Shown: positions 43,703 through 51,803 of the stretch, piece after piece
Layout of the letters: the number at the start of each line of letters is the position of its first letter
Position numbering within the stretch: position 1 is the first letter of the stretch
Assembly: GCA_965279705.1 (NCBI GenBank)
Contig: OZ257257.1
Location: forward strand, 3,410,001 to 3,474,000
Length of the DNA: 64,000 nucleotides
Reading direction: 5' to 3'
From: Stagnimonas sp965279705
Lineage (GTDB): Bacteria; Pseudomonadota; Gammaproteobacteria; Nevskiales; Nevskiaceae
Notes under the pieces: generated by a model
Told to the model about the DNA's origin: nothing
Database searches by the model: none
Seen by the model: only the letters and a program-made list of their open reading frames with translations
Translations under genes and position numbers: made by a program

Positions 43703-44428
43703 TTAAAGTCTGAGATGCTGAGTGACCACGCCGGCACGCGCCAGCATGACCTGCTCAGCGAGCAGGAACTGATTTTCCCAGTCGATATCCATTGCAGTCC
43801 CATGCTCCATTTCGAAAAGCAACGGACGTTTCCCAATACGGTCCCCGCGTACGAGCATCGATGCGGCATCGATGATGAACATGGCGCTGTTCACCTCGTA
43901 AAGAACCTTTAACGTTTGCGTGCGTGGCCATTTTTCGACCTCGCGATCGTAATTGAGTGGCCCATCTTCATTCCAGATAAAAGACCGCAAAGGGGTAACG
44001 GCCATTAGGGAGTCGTGGGTGCCAGCGGCAAGGTGCTTCCGGTATTGCTGTATTGCGGCGTCATAGATACCCTCATCCACGAATGGCGAGGTTACGTGCG
44101 TCCACAACACAGTGCCGGCTCTAATTATGGAAGGGACGTAGCGAATGACCTCGTCCGTGGAGGTGCTGGAAGTCCCGAGATGATCCGGACGTTCAAGCAC
44201 TTCAATGGCCTTGGCCGACCGGGCCGCGAAACCTGAAGCGTATTCGAGAACGCGGGGATCGTTGCTAGATACGACGATACGCTCGATTTCCGCAGCGCGC
44301 GATAGCTGACTCAGCTTGATATCCAACAGACCGCCCTTGTTACCCGCGAACGGGCGCAGGTTCTTGTCGAGCACACGCTGGCTTCCTTTGCGACAGGGAA
44401 GAAAAGCAACCACCGATGATTTCGTCAT
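43703..44428 (-). CDS. CMP-sugar cytidylyltransferase (acylneuraminate cytidylyltransferase family)
   Basis: 241 residues. Transfers CMP from CTP to a ulosonic acid. Motifs: SVVAFLPCRKGSQRVLDKNL (variant of the PARGGSKgIpgKN CTP loop), IERIVVSSNDPRVLEYA, LWTHVTSPFVDEGIYDAA and VNSAMFIIDA. More distant from NeuA than the gene at 48720, so it may activate another sugar acid. Two bases separate its start from the HAD gene stop. In the NeuA-like family, phosphatase and cytidylyltransferase often act in sequence; the neighbour supports that. Substrate unknown. Confidence 0.82.
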   Translation of the reverse strand: MTKSSVVAFLPCRKGSQRVLDKNLRPFAGNKGGLLDIKLSQLSRAAEIERIVVSSNDPRVLEYASGFAARSAKAIEVLERPDHLGTSSTSTDEVIRYVPSIIRAGTVLWTHVTSPFVDEGIYDAAIQQYRKHLAAGTHDSLMAVTPLRSFIWNEDGPLNYDREVEKWPRTQTLKVLYEVNSAMFIIDAASMLVRGDRIGKRPLLFEMEHGTAMDIDWENQFLLAEQVMLARAGVVTQHLRL

Positions 44429-44430
44429 AT

Positions 44431-45120
44431 TTAAGGTAGTAGCGCAGCAAGTTCCTGCAATGTTTCTATCTGGACGAAGCCCTCACGCATCTGCAGGGCT
44501 TCCATGCGTTCCCGGGCGGTCGAATAACCGGCAACGAAAATGAAAGTGGCACCGCTGGCAACTGCTGCATCGTAATCGGCCTCAGCATCGCCCAAGAACC
44601 AGAACGCCCCCGGTTGCAGCGCGGACACAGATTGTACGAAGCAGGATAAGATTTCGGACTTGGGCGTAGGTGAGCCACGGATGGCTGCGAAATAGCGACT
44701 TAGCCCTCGCTCGTTAAAGACCTGGCGCAATTCTTCCTCGTCACTGCCGGACGCGACCAGAAGTGGAACGCGGCCATGCAGCGCACCTAAAATCTGCAAA
44801 CAGCCAAGTGTGGGTGCCGCGTCCCTATAACCCAAGCGACACTTCAGCCCGAAGGCAGCAAGCAGTCCATCTACTGTACCGGAAGTAACTTTAGTCTTGA
44901 GAATTTCTGAGAAGAAAAGATCGAACAGCCGATATCGTGACTTGCCGAACGACCGCGTTTGCAGCTCCGTAAAACGATTTACCGCCTCTAGAGAATAGCC
45001 AGCCTCCAGCAGCACTTGCCGGAATGCATCGGTCTTTAGCTGGTTGCTGTCGAGCAGCACGCCATCGCAGTCGAAAGCAACCGCGACGGGCGCCGGAAGA
45101 GCCCGAACCGAAATGACCAC
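44431..45120 (-). CDS. HAD-superfamily phosphatase
   Basis: 229 residues, subclass I HAD hydrolase of the phosphoglycolate/beta-phosphoglucomutase type. Motif I AVAFDCDGVLLDSNQLK (nucleophile Asp and acid Asp), a cap domain (about 20-90), motif II LLVASGSDEEEL, motif III Lys in SPTPKSEIL, motif IV FLGDAEADYDAAVASGATF. GTG start with GAGG just upstream. Between the aldolase-DUF115 gene and a cytidylyltransferase, so it may dephosphorylate a sugar-acid phosphate before CMP activation, as KdsC and NeuB-pathway phosphatases do. That role is inference. Confidence 0.82.
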   Translation of the reverse strand: MVISVRALPAPVAVAFDCDGVLLDSNQLKTDAFRQVLLEAGYSLEAVNRFTELQTRSFGKSRYRLFDLFFSEILKTKVTSGTVDGLLAAFGLKCRLGYRDAAPTLGCLQILGALHGRVPLLVASGSDEEELRQVFNERGLSRYFAAIRGSPTPKSEILSCFVQSVSALQPGAFWFLGDAEADYDAAVASGATFIFVAGYSTARERMEALQMREGFVQIETLQELAALLP

Positions 45121-45125
45121 GGTCC

Positions 45126-46748
45126 TCAGGCCCCTAATTCTGCTTGCAGCAAGCCTGGACTCGGCTGATCTTCGGCGCGCAGGCCACTAATGATCCCATA
45201 CAGGGAGCGCACCTTCACCTGATAGTCCGTAGGCGTGATGCTCGATATTTGAATGTTCGGGAACTGTAGACGGAAGTCATTGAGCAGGGACTGCACCTCG
45301 CGCATAAGTTCCTGCTGCGCGAGTGTGGCGTGGGGATACCCGTCGAAGCCGACCAGTAGGATTTGCTGCACACCCAGCGAAAGGGCGGTTCCCATGGCTA
45401 GGGCAAGGGGCCCGACGTCTGACATGGGGCCAAGGGTATTGGCCTGAGATGCGCTCTTGTACGGGTTGGCCTGCAAAATGGAGTAGCGGACCTTTTCGTC
45501 TTCTGGAATGGCCCCGACGAAACGGGGCGGTACGGGAACAATGCACGCCGCAACGTTATTGAGTTCGGAGAGATCGATCTTTTGCACATCGTGACCCGGC
45601 AGGCAGACGAACTGGGTGGCGTTGCTGTTTTTGAAGGCTATGAGGTTCCTAGTGCTGGAATGGATGACCGAACAGCCCAGCAGGTCCACCAGCTCCATTA
45701 TGCTTCCCGCGTGTTCGTTCAGGGATGGCCCCCCGCCCACAACCACCACTGTGCGGCAGTTATTGGCGTGGGCCGTTTTCGCTAGTTCCGGAAAGTCATG
45801 GTTGTCGACTAGGCCAGCGCCTTCGTTCTGTAACGCGCCGACGATCGCCGAAATGGAATAGCGCTTCTTGGCCAGCCAGTCCATCACGTCCTTCTGCGGC
45901 AGATCGGCAAAGCCGGAGACTATGTAGGGCAGGTTCGCTCCCCAACCGAATTCGCGCTGCATTTCGCCGAAACGATCTAGGAGATGCGCCATCCCAGCGA
46001 AATTAACGTGCTTACCGGCCTCTGCAGCTTGGTAGGCAAGAATGAGTTCGGTACGCAAATTGCCAGCACCCCGACCCATGCCCAGCAGGGTGCTGTCGAC
46101 GATATCCGCGCCCGCCTTGATTGCCGCCCGTGCATTGGCAAAGGCCAGCATGATGTTGTCGTGGCCGTGAAAGCCAACCTTTTGTGGCAGAAGGTTCTTG
46201 GCGGCTGTAATGGCCATGCCGACATCTTCCGGCATGCAGCCGCCGTAGCTGTCAACTAGGGACACGGTCTGCAAAACATCGCCGGCCGCGACCAGCGGTT
46301 CAAGAACCTTGAGGTCATGAACATACTTTGACAAATACATCATGTTGAACGCCACTTCGAAGCCCTCGGCATGCAAGGCGCGCGCCAAGGCTAGGCCGTG
46401 GGACTGCTGAGACGGCGCGACGGCAAGGCGCACCACATCCACCAGCCCCCGGCCCGGGCGCATGATCTTGGAAATATCTTGCGGCGCACACTCCTTGGCA
46501 TTGAGCATGATCGCCAGCTTCTGATCCTTGCGAAGAATCTGTCTCGTTTGCGCCAGCGTCTGTCGAGGCAGGTAACCAAATCGACCTTGGTAACCGGGGA
46601 GTTCAGGGCTTAGGTAACCCAACTCGACGACATCCACGGCTAGGCCGCTCAACACTTGGAGGTACTCGAGGTAGAGGTCCTCTGAAAAATCCCAGTTAGT
46701 GTAGTAACCCCCGTCACGTAGGGTGCAGTCGAGTATGGAATAGCTCAT
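45126..46748 (-). CDS. HMGL-like aldolase fused to DUF115/GT42-like domain
   Basis: 540 residues, two domains. N-terminal (about 1-290) pyruvate-type aldolase TIM barrel: ILDCTLRDGGYYTNWDF (DxTLRDGG), VDVVELGYL, TVSLVDSYGGCMPEDV, KVGFHGHDNIMLAFANA (HxHxN metal motif), STLLGMGRGAGN. C-terminal (about 325-530): TVVVVGGGPSLNEHAGSIME, IHSSTRNLIAFKNS, ALAMGTALSLGVQQILLVGF-DGY, as in DUF115/Maf-1 and GT42-like Rossmann domains. A carbon-carbon bond-forming step plus a glycosyl- or sugar-acid-binding domain in one chain is unusual. ATG 46748 has AAGGA upstream; TTG 46757 is an alternative. First gene of the cassette's left operon. Confidence 0.85.
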   Translation of the reverse strand: MSYSILDCTLRDGGYYTNWDFSEDLYLEYLQVLSGLAVDVVELGYLSPELPGYQGRFGYLPRQTLAQTRQILRKDQKLAIMLNAKECAPQDISKIMRPGRGLVDVVRLAVAPSQQSHGLALARALHAEGFEVAFNMMYLSKYVHDLKVLEPLVAAGDVLQTVSLVDSYGGCMPEDVGMAITAAKNLLPQKVGFHGHDNIMLAFANARAAIKAGADIVDSTLLGMGRGAGNLRTELILAYQAAEAGKHVNFAGMAHLLDRFGEMQREFGWGANLPYIVSGFADLPQKDVMDWLAKKRYSISAIVGALQNEGAGLVDNHDFPELAKTAHANNCRTVVVVGGGPSLNEHAGSIMELVDLLGCSVIHSSTRNLIAFKNSNATQFVCLPGHDVQKIDLSELNNVAACIVPVPPRFVGAIPEDEKVRYSILQANPYKSASQANTLGPMSDVGPLALAMGTALSLGVQQILLVGFDGYPHATLAQQELMREVQSLLNDFRLQFPNIQISSITPTDYQVKVRSLYGIISGLRAEDQPSPGLLQAELGA

Positions 46749-47182
46749 TACAGACAATCCTTAGTGGGGTTAGCGAACAGCGCATACCGGCTGAAAATCG
46801 ATATGAAAGCCTTGCTGAGGTGGCTGAATCGATCCACTTCCAAACACTGGCCGGACTTATTACAGGGGCACACCAATCTCATCTTTTCTTGCCGCACACC
46901 CTTTACTTAGTTTACTTTACCAACATATTAACTGTGTGCACTACTCTGAAATTTAACTGTTTTTCTACCTATTGCACTAGCCTGACTGGCTCCATAGCCG
47001 CACGTGCAATTAGCTGAATGTGGAAGACGACAACAAGGAAATCTGCGCGCCACCGGTCAAGATTCCATTTTCACAACGCGCCAAACGACGACAGCGAGAG
47101 GGCATATCTTCCGTTTCCATTTTAACGACAAGACTGTCACCACATGGCATGTTGCAGGGTCAGCATTTTCATAACGCATCGC
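46749..47182. other. Intergenic stretch without recognised gene
   Basis: 434 bp between two minus-strand transcription units. It must contain the promoter of the aldolase operon; no clear -10/-35 pair was found. A region around 46900-46930 is AT-rich. No terminator hairpin or RNA was seen. Confidence 0.45.
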
Positions 47183-48694
47183 TCACTCTGTCGTGAGCGC
47201 AGAACGGCACCGAATACTTATAACGCCACAGACGAAGGAAAATCCGGAGGAGCTCACGGCATGGAGTTCGAAGCTGCCTCCAGCGAAGGAATAAGTAACG
47301 GATGCTCGTCCCGACAATGACAAAACATTACCAGCAGAGCGGCTTTTCGCAGGGTCGATGCTCTTTGCAATCTCAATTGCACACTCTGAACCATTGGGTT
47401 GTTTTGCGAAGACGCGAGGCTCCGGAAAATCGCCGACGATTCGCACCCGGAAGCGAAAGTCGAATGTGTCTGAATCTCCTCCAAAAATCCGGAAGGGCGG
47501 GATGCCAGACCAAATAGTGCCGAGATGAGCGCCAGCTTTTTCCGACCGCAAACTCATGACTGCTACAACCGGTGTCTTTTCACACCACAAGGGGTAAAGC
47601 TCTGGAAAAATAGCGCTGCCTTTCTGATTCCAGCAGTAATGCATAATCTTTCGCACTCCGCGATGCTGCGGTGTTCGCAAGCTTCGAAGCCCTGCGTCGG
47701 GTTTGAAGGATCGGATAATGGCGGCCAGGGTCGTCGTCAAACGATAGCGTTGCTGTGCAATATTTCTAAGAAGAGGCGCAGCCTGCTTGGCTGAGTCGTA
47801 TCCTTGCTCGATAGACTGCACAAGAGCCTCAGCGGCGAGTCGCCGATTGCTGCAGCGTCCAGAAAACCCGAAATATTCCGCTTTCTGTCGCAGGTTTTGG
47901 TCGAACAGATAGCCAGGGCCACCGAACCGGTCGTAGCAAAAAACTGCGATGCCGCGAGAGAGGGCTTTCTGCACGGAATGCCCGATCGTGATGATCAAGT
48001 CGAGGCTGTCAACATAGGCCGGGTCGACAAGACGAACCGACCCTTCCTTGCCGATGACTTCAACGGAGAATCCTTTTTCTGAAAGTAGCTGCGGTAGCTG
48101 GGAAACTTCCGGCACCAGATGGTTGGTGATGATCGCCGTTCTGATAGTGCGTAAACCGTTACTGGCAGCCGGGGAAGACTGTATAGCGAACCATTCTGCC
48201 GCAAGAGCGTTACGCAAAACATGCTGTCTTTTCTTCGGAACAACAATCGAGGGCCCAGCATAGTCGCGGTTTTCTTCAGACTGAAAGAGCAGCGCATCTG
48301 CATTCGAGTCCACGCCCCATAGGGCCTCTCCCGAACTGATAGAGGAAAGTGACAACAGAGCCAGATAGCGAAAGTGCAAGCCAAATTCGAACAAAGTAAT
48401 AGACCAATTCGGCCAACTTTGCCCGATGACTAAATCGTAAGAACGTCCTACCAAAGGTGAAGGGTCAATGCCTAAATCGACGGCGGCGGAAAGTTCAGGA
48501 AACTGACCCGCGAACTCCCTCGTGATTCCACCCGCAGCAAGCTGCACTAACGCTCCTGCGCCTGCAAATTCTCTTGCTATATCCACCGCCACAAGCGGTG
48601 CGCCGCGATAGCCGCCCAAACGATTGAAAATGATCAGCACCGTCTTGATATTACAGCGCTGAATCTCGGCAGCCAGAAGGTTGGAAAGAGTCAC
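47183..48694 (-). CDS. GT-B-like glycosyltransferase, putative
   Basis: About 503 residues. N-lobe begins KTVLIIFNRLGGYRGAPL (the glycine motif of GT-B enzymes) then YDLVIGQSWPNWSITLFEFG; C-lobe has TIRTAIITNHLVPEVSQLPQ, DLIITIGHSVQKALSRGIAV, FCYDRFGGPGYLFDQN. A C-terminal tail (about 380-503) is beta-rich and unassigned. The start is uncertain: GTG 48694 is chosen, and TTG 48748 would overlap the upstream cytidylyltransferase by 29 bp. It probably transfers a sugar, possibly the CMP-activated acid made by its neighbours. No close family recognised. Confidence 0.6.
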   Translation of the reverse strand: MTLSNLLAAEIQRCNIKTVLIIFNRLGGYRGAPLVAVDIAREFAGAGALVQLAAGGITREFAGQFPELSAAVDLGIDPSPLVGRSYDLVIGQSWPNWSITLFEFGLHFRYLALLSLSSISSGEALWGVDSNADALLFQSEENRDYAGPSIVVPKKRQHVLRNALAAEWFAIQSSPAASNGLRTIRTAIITNHLVPEVSQLPQLLSEKGFSVEVIGKEGSVRLVDPAYVDSLDLIITIGHSVQKALSRGIAVFCYDRFGGPGYLFDQNLRQKAEYFGFSGRCSNRRLAAEALVQSIEQGYDSAKQAAPLLRNIAQQRYRLTTTLAAIIRSFKPDAGLRSLRTPQHRGVRKIMHYCWNQKGSAIFPELYPLWCEKTPVVAVMSLRSEKAGAHLGTIWSGIPPFRIFGGDSDTFDFRFRVRIVGDFPEPRVFAKQPNGSECAIEIAKSIDPAKSRSAGNVLSLSGRASVTYSFAGGSFELHAVSSSGFSFVCGVISIRCRSALTTE

Positions 48695-48719
48695 TTGGCT
48701 CGTTCGATCAGCGACGCGA

Positions 48720-49427
48720 TTAGGTGCGCCCAAGCATAGTAGTCGCAATTGCGGCCGCTAGACTCAGGTCCGCCGGATCGTCGATCTCGATTGATGCCAT
48801 GGACTCCATTGGGTGGCAGACAGTTTTGCCAAAAAAGCGGTGGCGGAAGTTACGAAACTCCGTGCACTTCATCACATAGACAGCACCATTCTCCATAAAC
48901 TCCGGCTGGCGATCCTGACGTCTTAGGCGAACGGCCTTGTTATGATTGATCCCTTCAACGGCTTCGCCAGTTCCGTTGTAGCGCCAGAGGAAGTGATGGG
49001 TGCGGACTGCGGTAAAGGCGGAATCTGCACCCGCATCAATCAATTTACCCACGCAGCCATCAATGTCCACGCTGGTCACAAATGGCGATGTGCACTGGAT
49101 GAAGATGAGCAGGTCAGGCGTTAGACCTTGTTTCTCTTCAAGAGTTTGAAGAGCATGCAGAAGTGCCGCCTCTGAAGACGCCGTATCAGACGCCAGCTCA
49201 GCGGGGCGCCACACGATCTCAGCGCCATAGCTTTCTGCGGCAGCAGCAATGTCTCTGTCATCGGTAGACACAAAAACTCGCGACACTGAAATTGCCCTCT
49301 TAGCGGCGATCACGGCGCGACCAATCAGCGGCACGCCACCGATCTCACGCAGATTTTTACCTGGAATACCCTTGGATCCCCCGCGCGCCGGTATCACCGC
49401 GATGGCGGAAGGTATAGCCTGGCTCAT
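48720..49427 (-). CDS. neuA: Acylneuraminate cytidylyltransferase
   Basis: 235 residues. Classic family start: AIAVIPARGGSKGIPGKNLR, then GGVPLIGRAVIAAKR, RVFVSTDDRDIAAAAESYGA, FIQCTSPFVTSVDIDGCV and ENGAVYVM. It activates a nonulosonic acid (sialic, legionaminic or pseudaminic-like) with CTP. ATG 49427 overlaps the stop of the NeuB-fusion gene as ATGA, so NeuB and NeuA are translationally coupled, which supports consecutive reactions. A longer frame upstream is a shadow. Closer to true NeuA than the homologue at 43703. Confidence 0.9.
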   Translation of the reverse strand: MSQAIPSAIAVIPARGGSKGIPGKNLREIGGVPLIGRAVIAAKRAISVSRVFVSTDDRDIAAAAESYGAEIVWRPAELASDTASSEAALLHALQTLEEKQGLTPDLLIFIQCTSPFVTSVDIDGCVGKLIDAGADSAFTAVRTHHFLWRYNGTGEAVEGINHNKAVRLRRQDRQPEFMENGAVYVMKCTEFRNFRHRFFGKTVCHPMESMASIEIDDPADLSLAAAIATTMLGRT

Positions 49428-51715
49428 GCCGAGAGTCGCTGCTGTTGGACACCCAAGCTTTCTAGACGACCTAGTGCCACCCAAAAACCTTCCCCATCGT
49501 TTTTGTGGCCCTGCCAAATCTCCGGGATGAAACTGGCCTTTGGTGAAACCTCTGCAAGTTGTCGAGAAATCTGGCGAAAATCGACCTGCCCTTCACCGAT
49601 CTGGATTCCTTCACCATCTGTGCCCTTGCCATCCGCCAGATGCAGGTGGGCGACATAAGGGCCAACCTTTGCGACGTAGTCTGCCAGCGACCAGCCATTT
49701 TGATTACATGCGAGGATGGCATGGGAGATATCTAGGCACAGACGTACGCCGTTCTGCTCGCAAAAAGCAGCGGTTTCGTCCGGATCCACGAAGAGGTTGT
49801 GGTGGCTTTGTCCTCCAAAGTGCCAAGGGAACGGCGGCATGGTCTGGATGATGACTTCGGCACCAGCCTGGCTCACCGCCTTGAGTGCGTCGGCAACCAG
49901 TGCGTAGCGTCGTTCACGCTCCGCCACCGGCAGGAAACCCGAGACTTCGAAGCCTCCGACATTAGTGACGATCACGGGGTCTTCAGGCTGCTGGTGATAT
50001 TCGCGCAAGGCCCGGGTCATGGCGATCACACGCCGCAATTCCACGATGGAACGGGCTCGATATTGAGGATCGATCGACGCTAGATCGAGGATATGGTCGC
50101 CCTCAAACAGTTCCGGACTGTGCACGACATAACCAATAGGTAGTGGTCGACCGGCGAAGATTGCATGGATGTCGACGGTCAGGTCTTTGTAGCTGAGGTG
50201 GTACTCCACCAGGTCAAGATTTGTAAGGCCGATCAGGCGGTGCGCATCGTGGAAGCGCACCGGCACCCCCCAAGGCCGGTCAAACTGGAACGGACGCGGT
50301 TTTACAACGTCGTCTTCCAGATCGCTACTGTAGAAGAAATCCCCGCTGGTGATGTTGCGCATAGAGCGGCGACCAATCAGCTCGTCCTTGCGGTTGGGCT
50401 GCACACCGCGGCCGGGGCTGCGAATGGCGACCATGGACTCATCGATGATTTCTCCAAGGGCAATGTCACGCGTGGCAACCAGGCTTTTTGCGAGCACCTC
50501 GCGATTCATCAACTCGCCCTGCGTCATGTCACGCTGTCCGGCCGTCGCTCCGGTACCGCCCATGGCTGATTCCACATCGCGGATCGCTCGAACCATCTCT
50601 GCAAACTCTGTTGGCAGCAGGCTGACACGGTGATCATTGCCCTCCAGGCCGCGATCCAGAGTGAAGTGCTTCTCGATCACCTTGGCGCCCATGGCTATTG
50701 CCGCCATCACCACCTGATAGCCGCGCTCATGGCCGGAATATCCGACCACGGAGCCGGCAATCTCGCGCAGACGCACTAGGTAACGCAGATTGACGTCCTT
50801 GAACGGGGTTGGGTAAGTAGAGTTGCAATGCAAAAGTACGAATTGTGCTTTCAGTTTGCGCAACAAAGCGGTCGCCTCAACGATCTCGGCCTCACGCGAC
50901 ATTCCCGTGGAAATAATCATGGGTCGGCCACTCTTGGTGACTGCGGTGATCAGTTCTGCGTTGGTGAGATCGGCGGAGGCGATCTTGTAGGCTTCGATTC
51001 CGTACTCCGCCAAAGCCTGGGCACTGCGCAGGTCCCAAGGGGTGCACATGGGCAATACGCCGCGGTTTTTGCAGTAGTCAAAAACTTCGAAAAGCTGTTC
51101 AGCGGAAAGGTTGTACTTGGCGAGCAGATCGAGCGTGTACTCGGCACCCAGATCCTCTCCAGCACCATGTACAGTGCCGGAGACCCGGTAAAGAGAGGCC
51201 ATGTCGCGAAGTTGAAACTTCACGCAGTCCGCTCCAGCATCCGCAGCCAGATCAACCAATTCTTTGGCCATCGATACCGAGCCTTGATGATTGTTACCGA
51301 TCTCGGCAATCACAAAGGCGGGGTGTTCTGCGCCAATCCCGAAACGTCCGATGCGCAGATCGTCGCTACCGCGATAGGCTACGGCAACCACATGCCTATA
51401 TTCGTCGAGCACTGGGATCGCGTCTCTGCCCTTGATCAGTAACTGTTCGATCTCTAAAGGATCAGCACCGTCATTCACGAAGGTCACTGCGTCGTTTGCC
51501 ACCTCCCGGACCGCAACATTGATGTCAATGGCCCCCTGCTGGTTCACAACCCAGCGGCGGAAATCTCCATCCGTCAGCACGCCCTCCAAGCGGCCAGATT
51601 CACTGACGGTAAAAATGATCCGGTGGCGGTTTTCTGAAATCTTCTGCAATACGGATGATAGGCGCTCCTCATGAAACGCGAGGAACTTGGAAATGGAGCG
51701 ATCTGTAACGATCAT
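49424..51715 (-). CDS. neuB: CBS-NeuB-SAF-TIM barrel fusion (nonulosonate synthase)
   Basis: 763 residues, four parts. About 1-120: two CBS-like repeats (LEGVLTDGDFRRW, RDAIPVLDEYRHVVAVAYRG). About 123-400: NeuB core AFVIAEIGNNHQGSVSMAKE, VKFQLRDMASLY, PMCTPWDL, YKIASADLTNAELI, GYSGHERGYQVVMAAIAMGA, VIEKHFTLDR. About 410-480: SAF domain (VLAKSLVATRDIALGEII). About 490-763: sugar-isomerase/AP-endonuclease-2 TIM barrel (CLDISHAILACNQNGW, YVAHLHLADGKGTDGEG, FIPEIWQGH). Condenses phosphoenolpyruvate with an aldose; the CBS part could sense nucleotides and the TIM barrel could epimerise the substrate. Joined to neuA by ATGA. Confidence 0.9.
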   Translation of the reverse strand: MIVTDRSISKFLAFHEERLSSVLQKISENRHRIIFTVSESGRLEGVLTDGDFRRWVVNQQGAIDINVAVREVANDAVTFVNDGADPLEIEQLLIKGRDAIPVLDEYRHVVAVAYRGSDDLRIGRFGIGAEHPAFVIAEIGNNHQGSVSMAKELVDLAADAGADCVKFQLRDMASLYRVSGTVHGAGEDLGAEYTLDLLAKYNLSAEQLFEVFDYCKNRGVLPMCTPWDLRSAQALAEYGIEAYKIASADLTNAELITAVTKSGRPMIISTGMSREAEIVEATALLRKLKAQFVLLHCNSTYPTPFKDVNLRYLVRLREIAGSVVGYSGHERGYQVVMAAIAMGAKVIEKHFTLDRGLEGNDHRVSLLPTEFAEMVRAIRDVESAMGGTGATAGQRDMTQGELMNREVLAKSLVATRDIALGEIIDESMVAIRSPGRGVQPNRKDELIGRRSMRNITSGDFFYSSDLEDDVVKPRPFQFDRPWGVPVRFHDAHRLIGLTNLDLVEYHLSYKDLTVDIHAIFAGRPLPIGYVVHSPELFEGDHILDLASIDPQYRARSIVELRRVIAMTRALREYHQQPEDPVIVTNVGGFEVSGFLPVAERERRYALVADALKAVSQAGAEVIIQTMPPFPWHFGGQSHHNLFVDPDETAAFCEQNGVRLCLDISHAILACNQNGWSLADYVAKVGPYVAHLHLADGKGTDGEGIQIGEGQVDFRQISRQLAEVSPKASFIPEIWQGHKNDGEGFWVALGRLESLGVQQQRLSA

Positions 51716-51803
51716 GCGGACCTCAGTAGAATATGAGCTTGCTCTCTGCGCAGCAGGCTTAGCTTTAGTAGTCGATTTCGCTTTGGTGACCGGCTTTCAA
51801 TCA

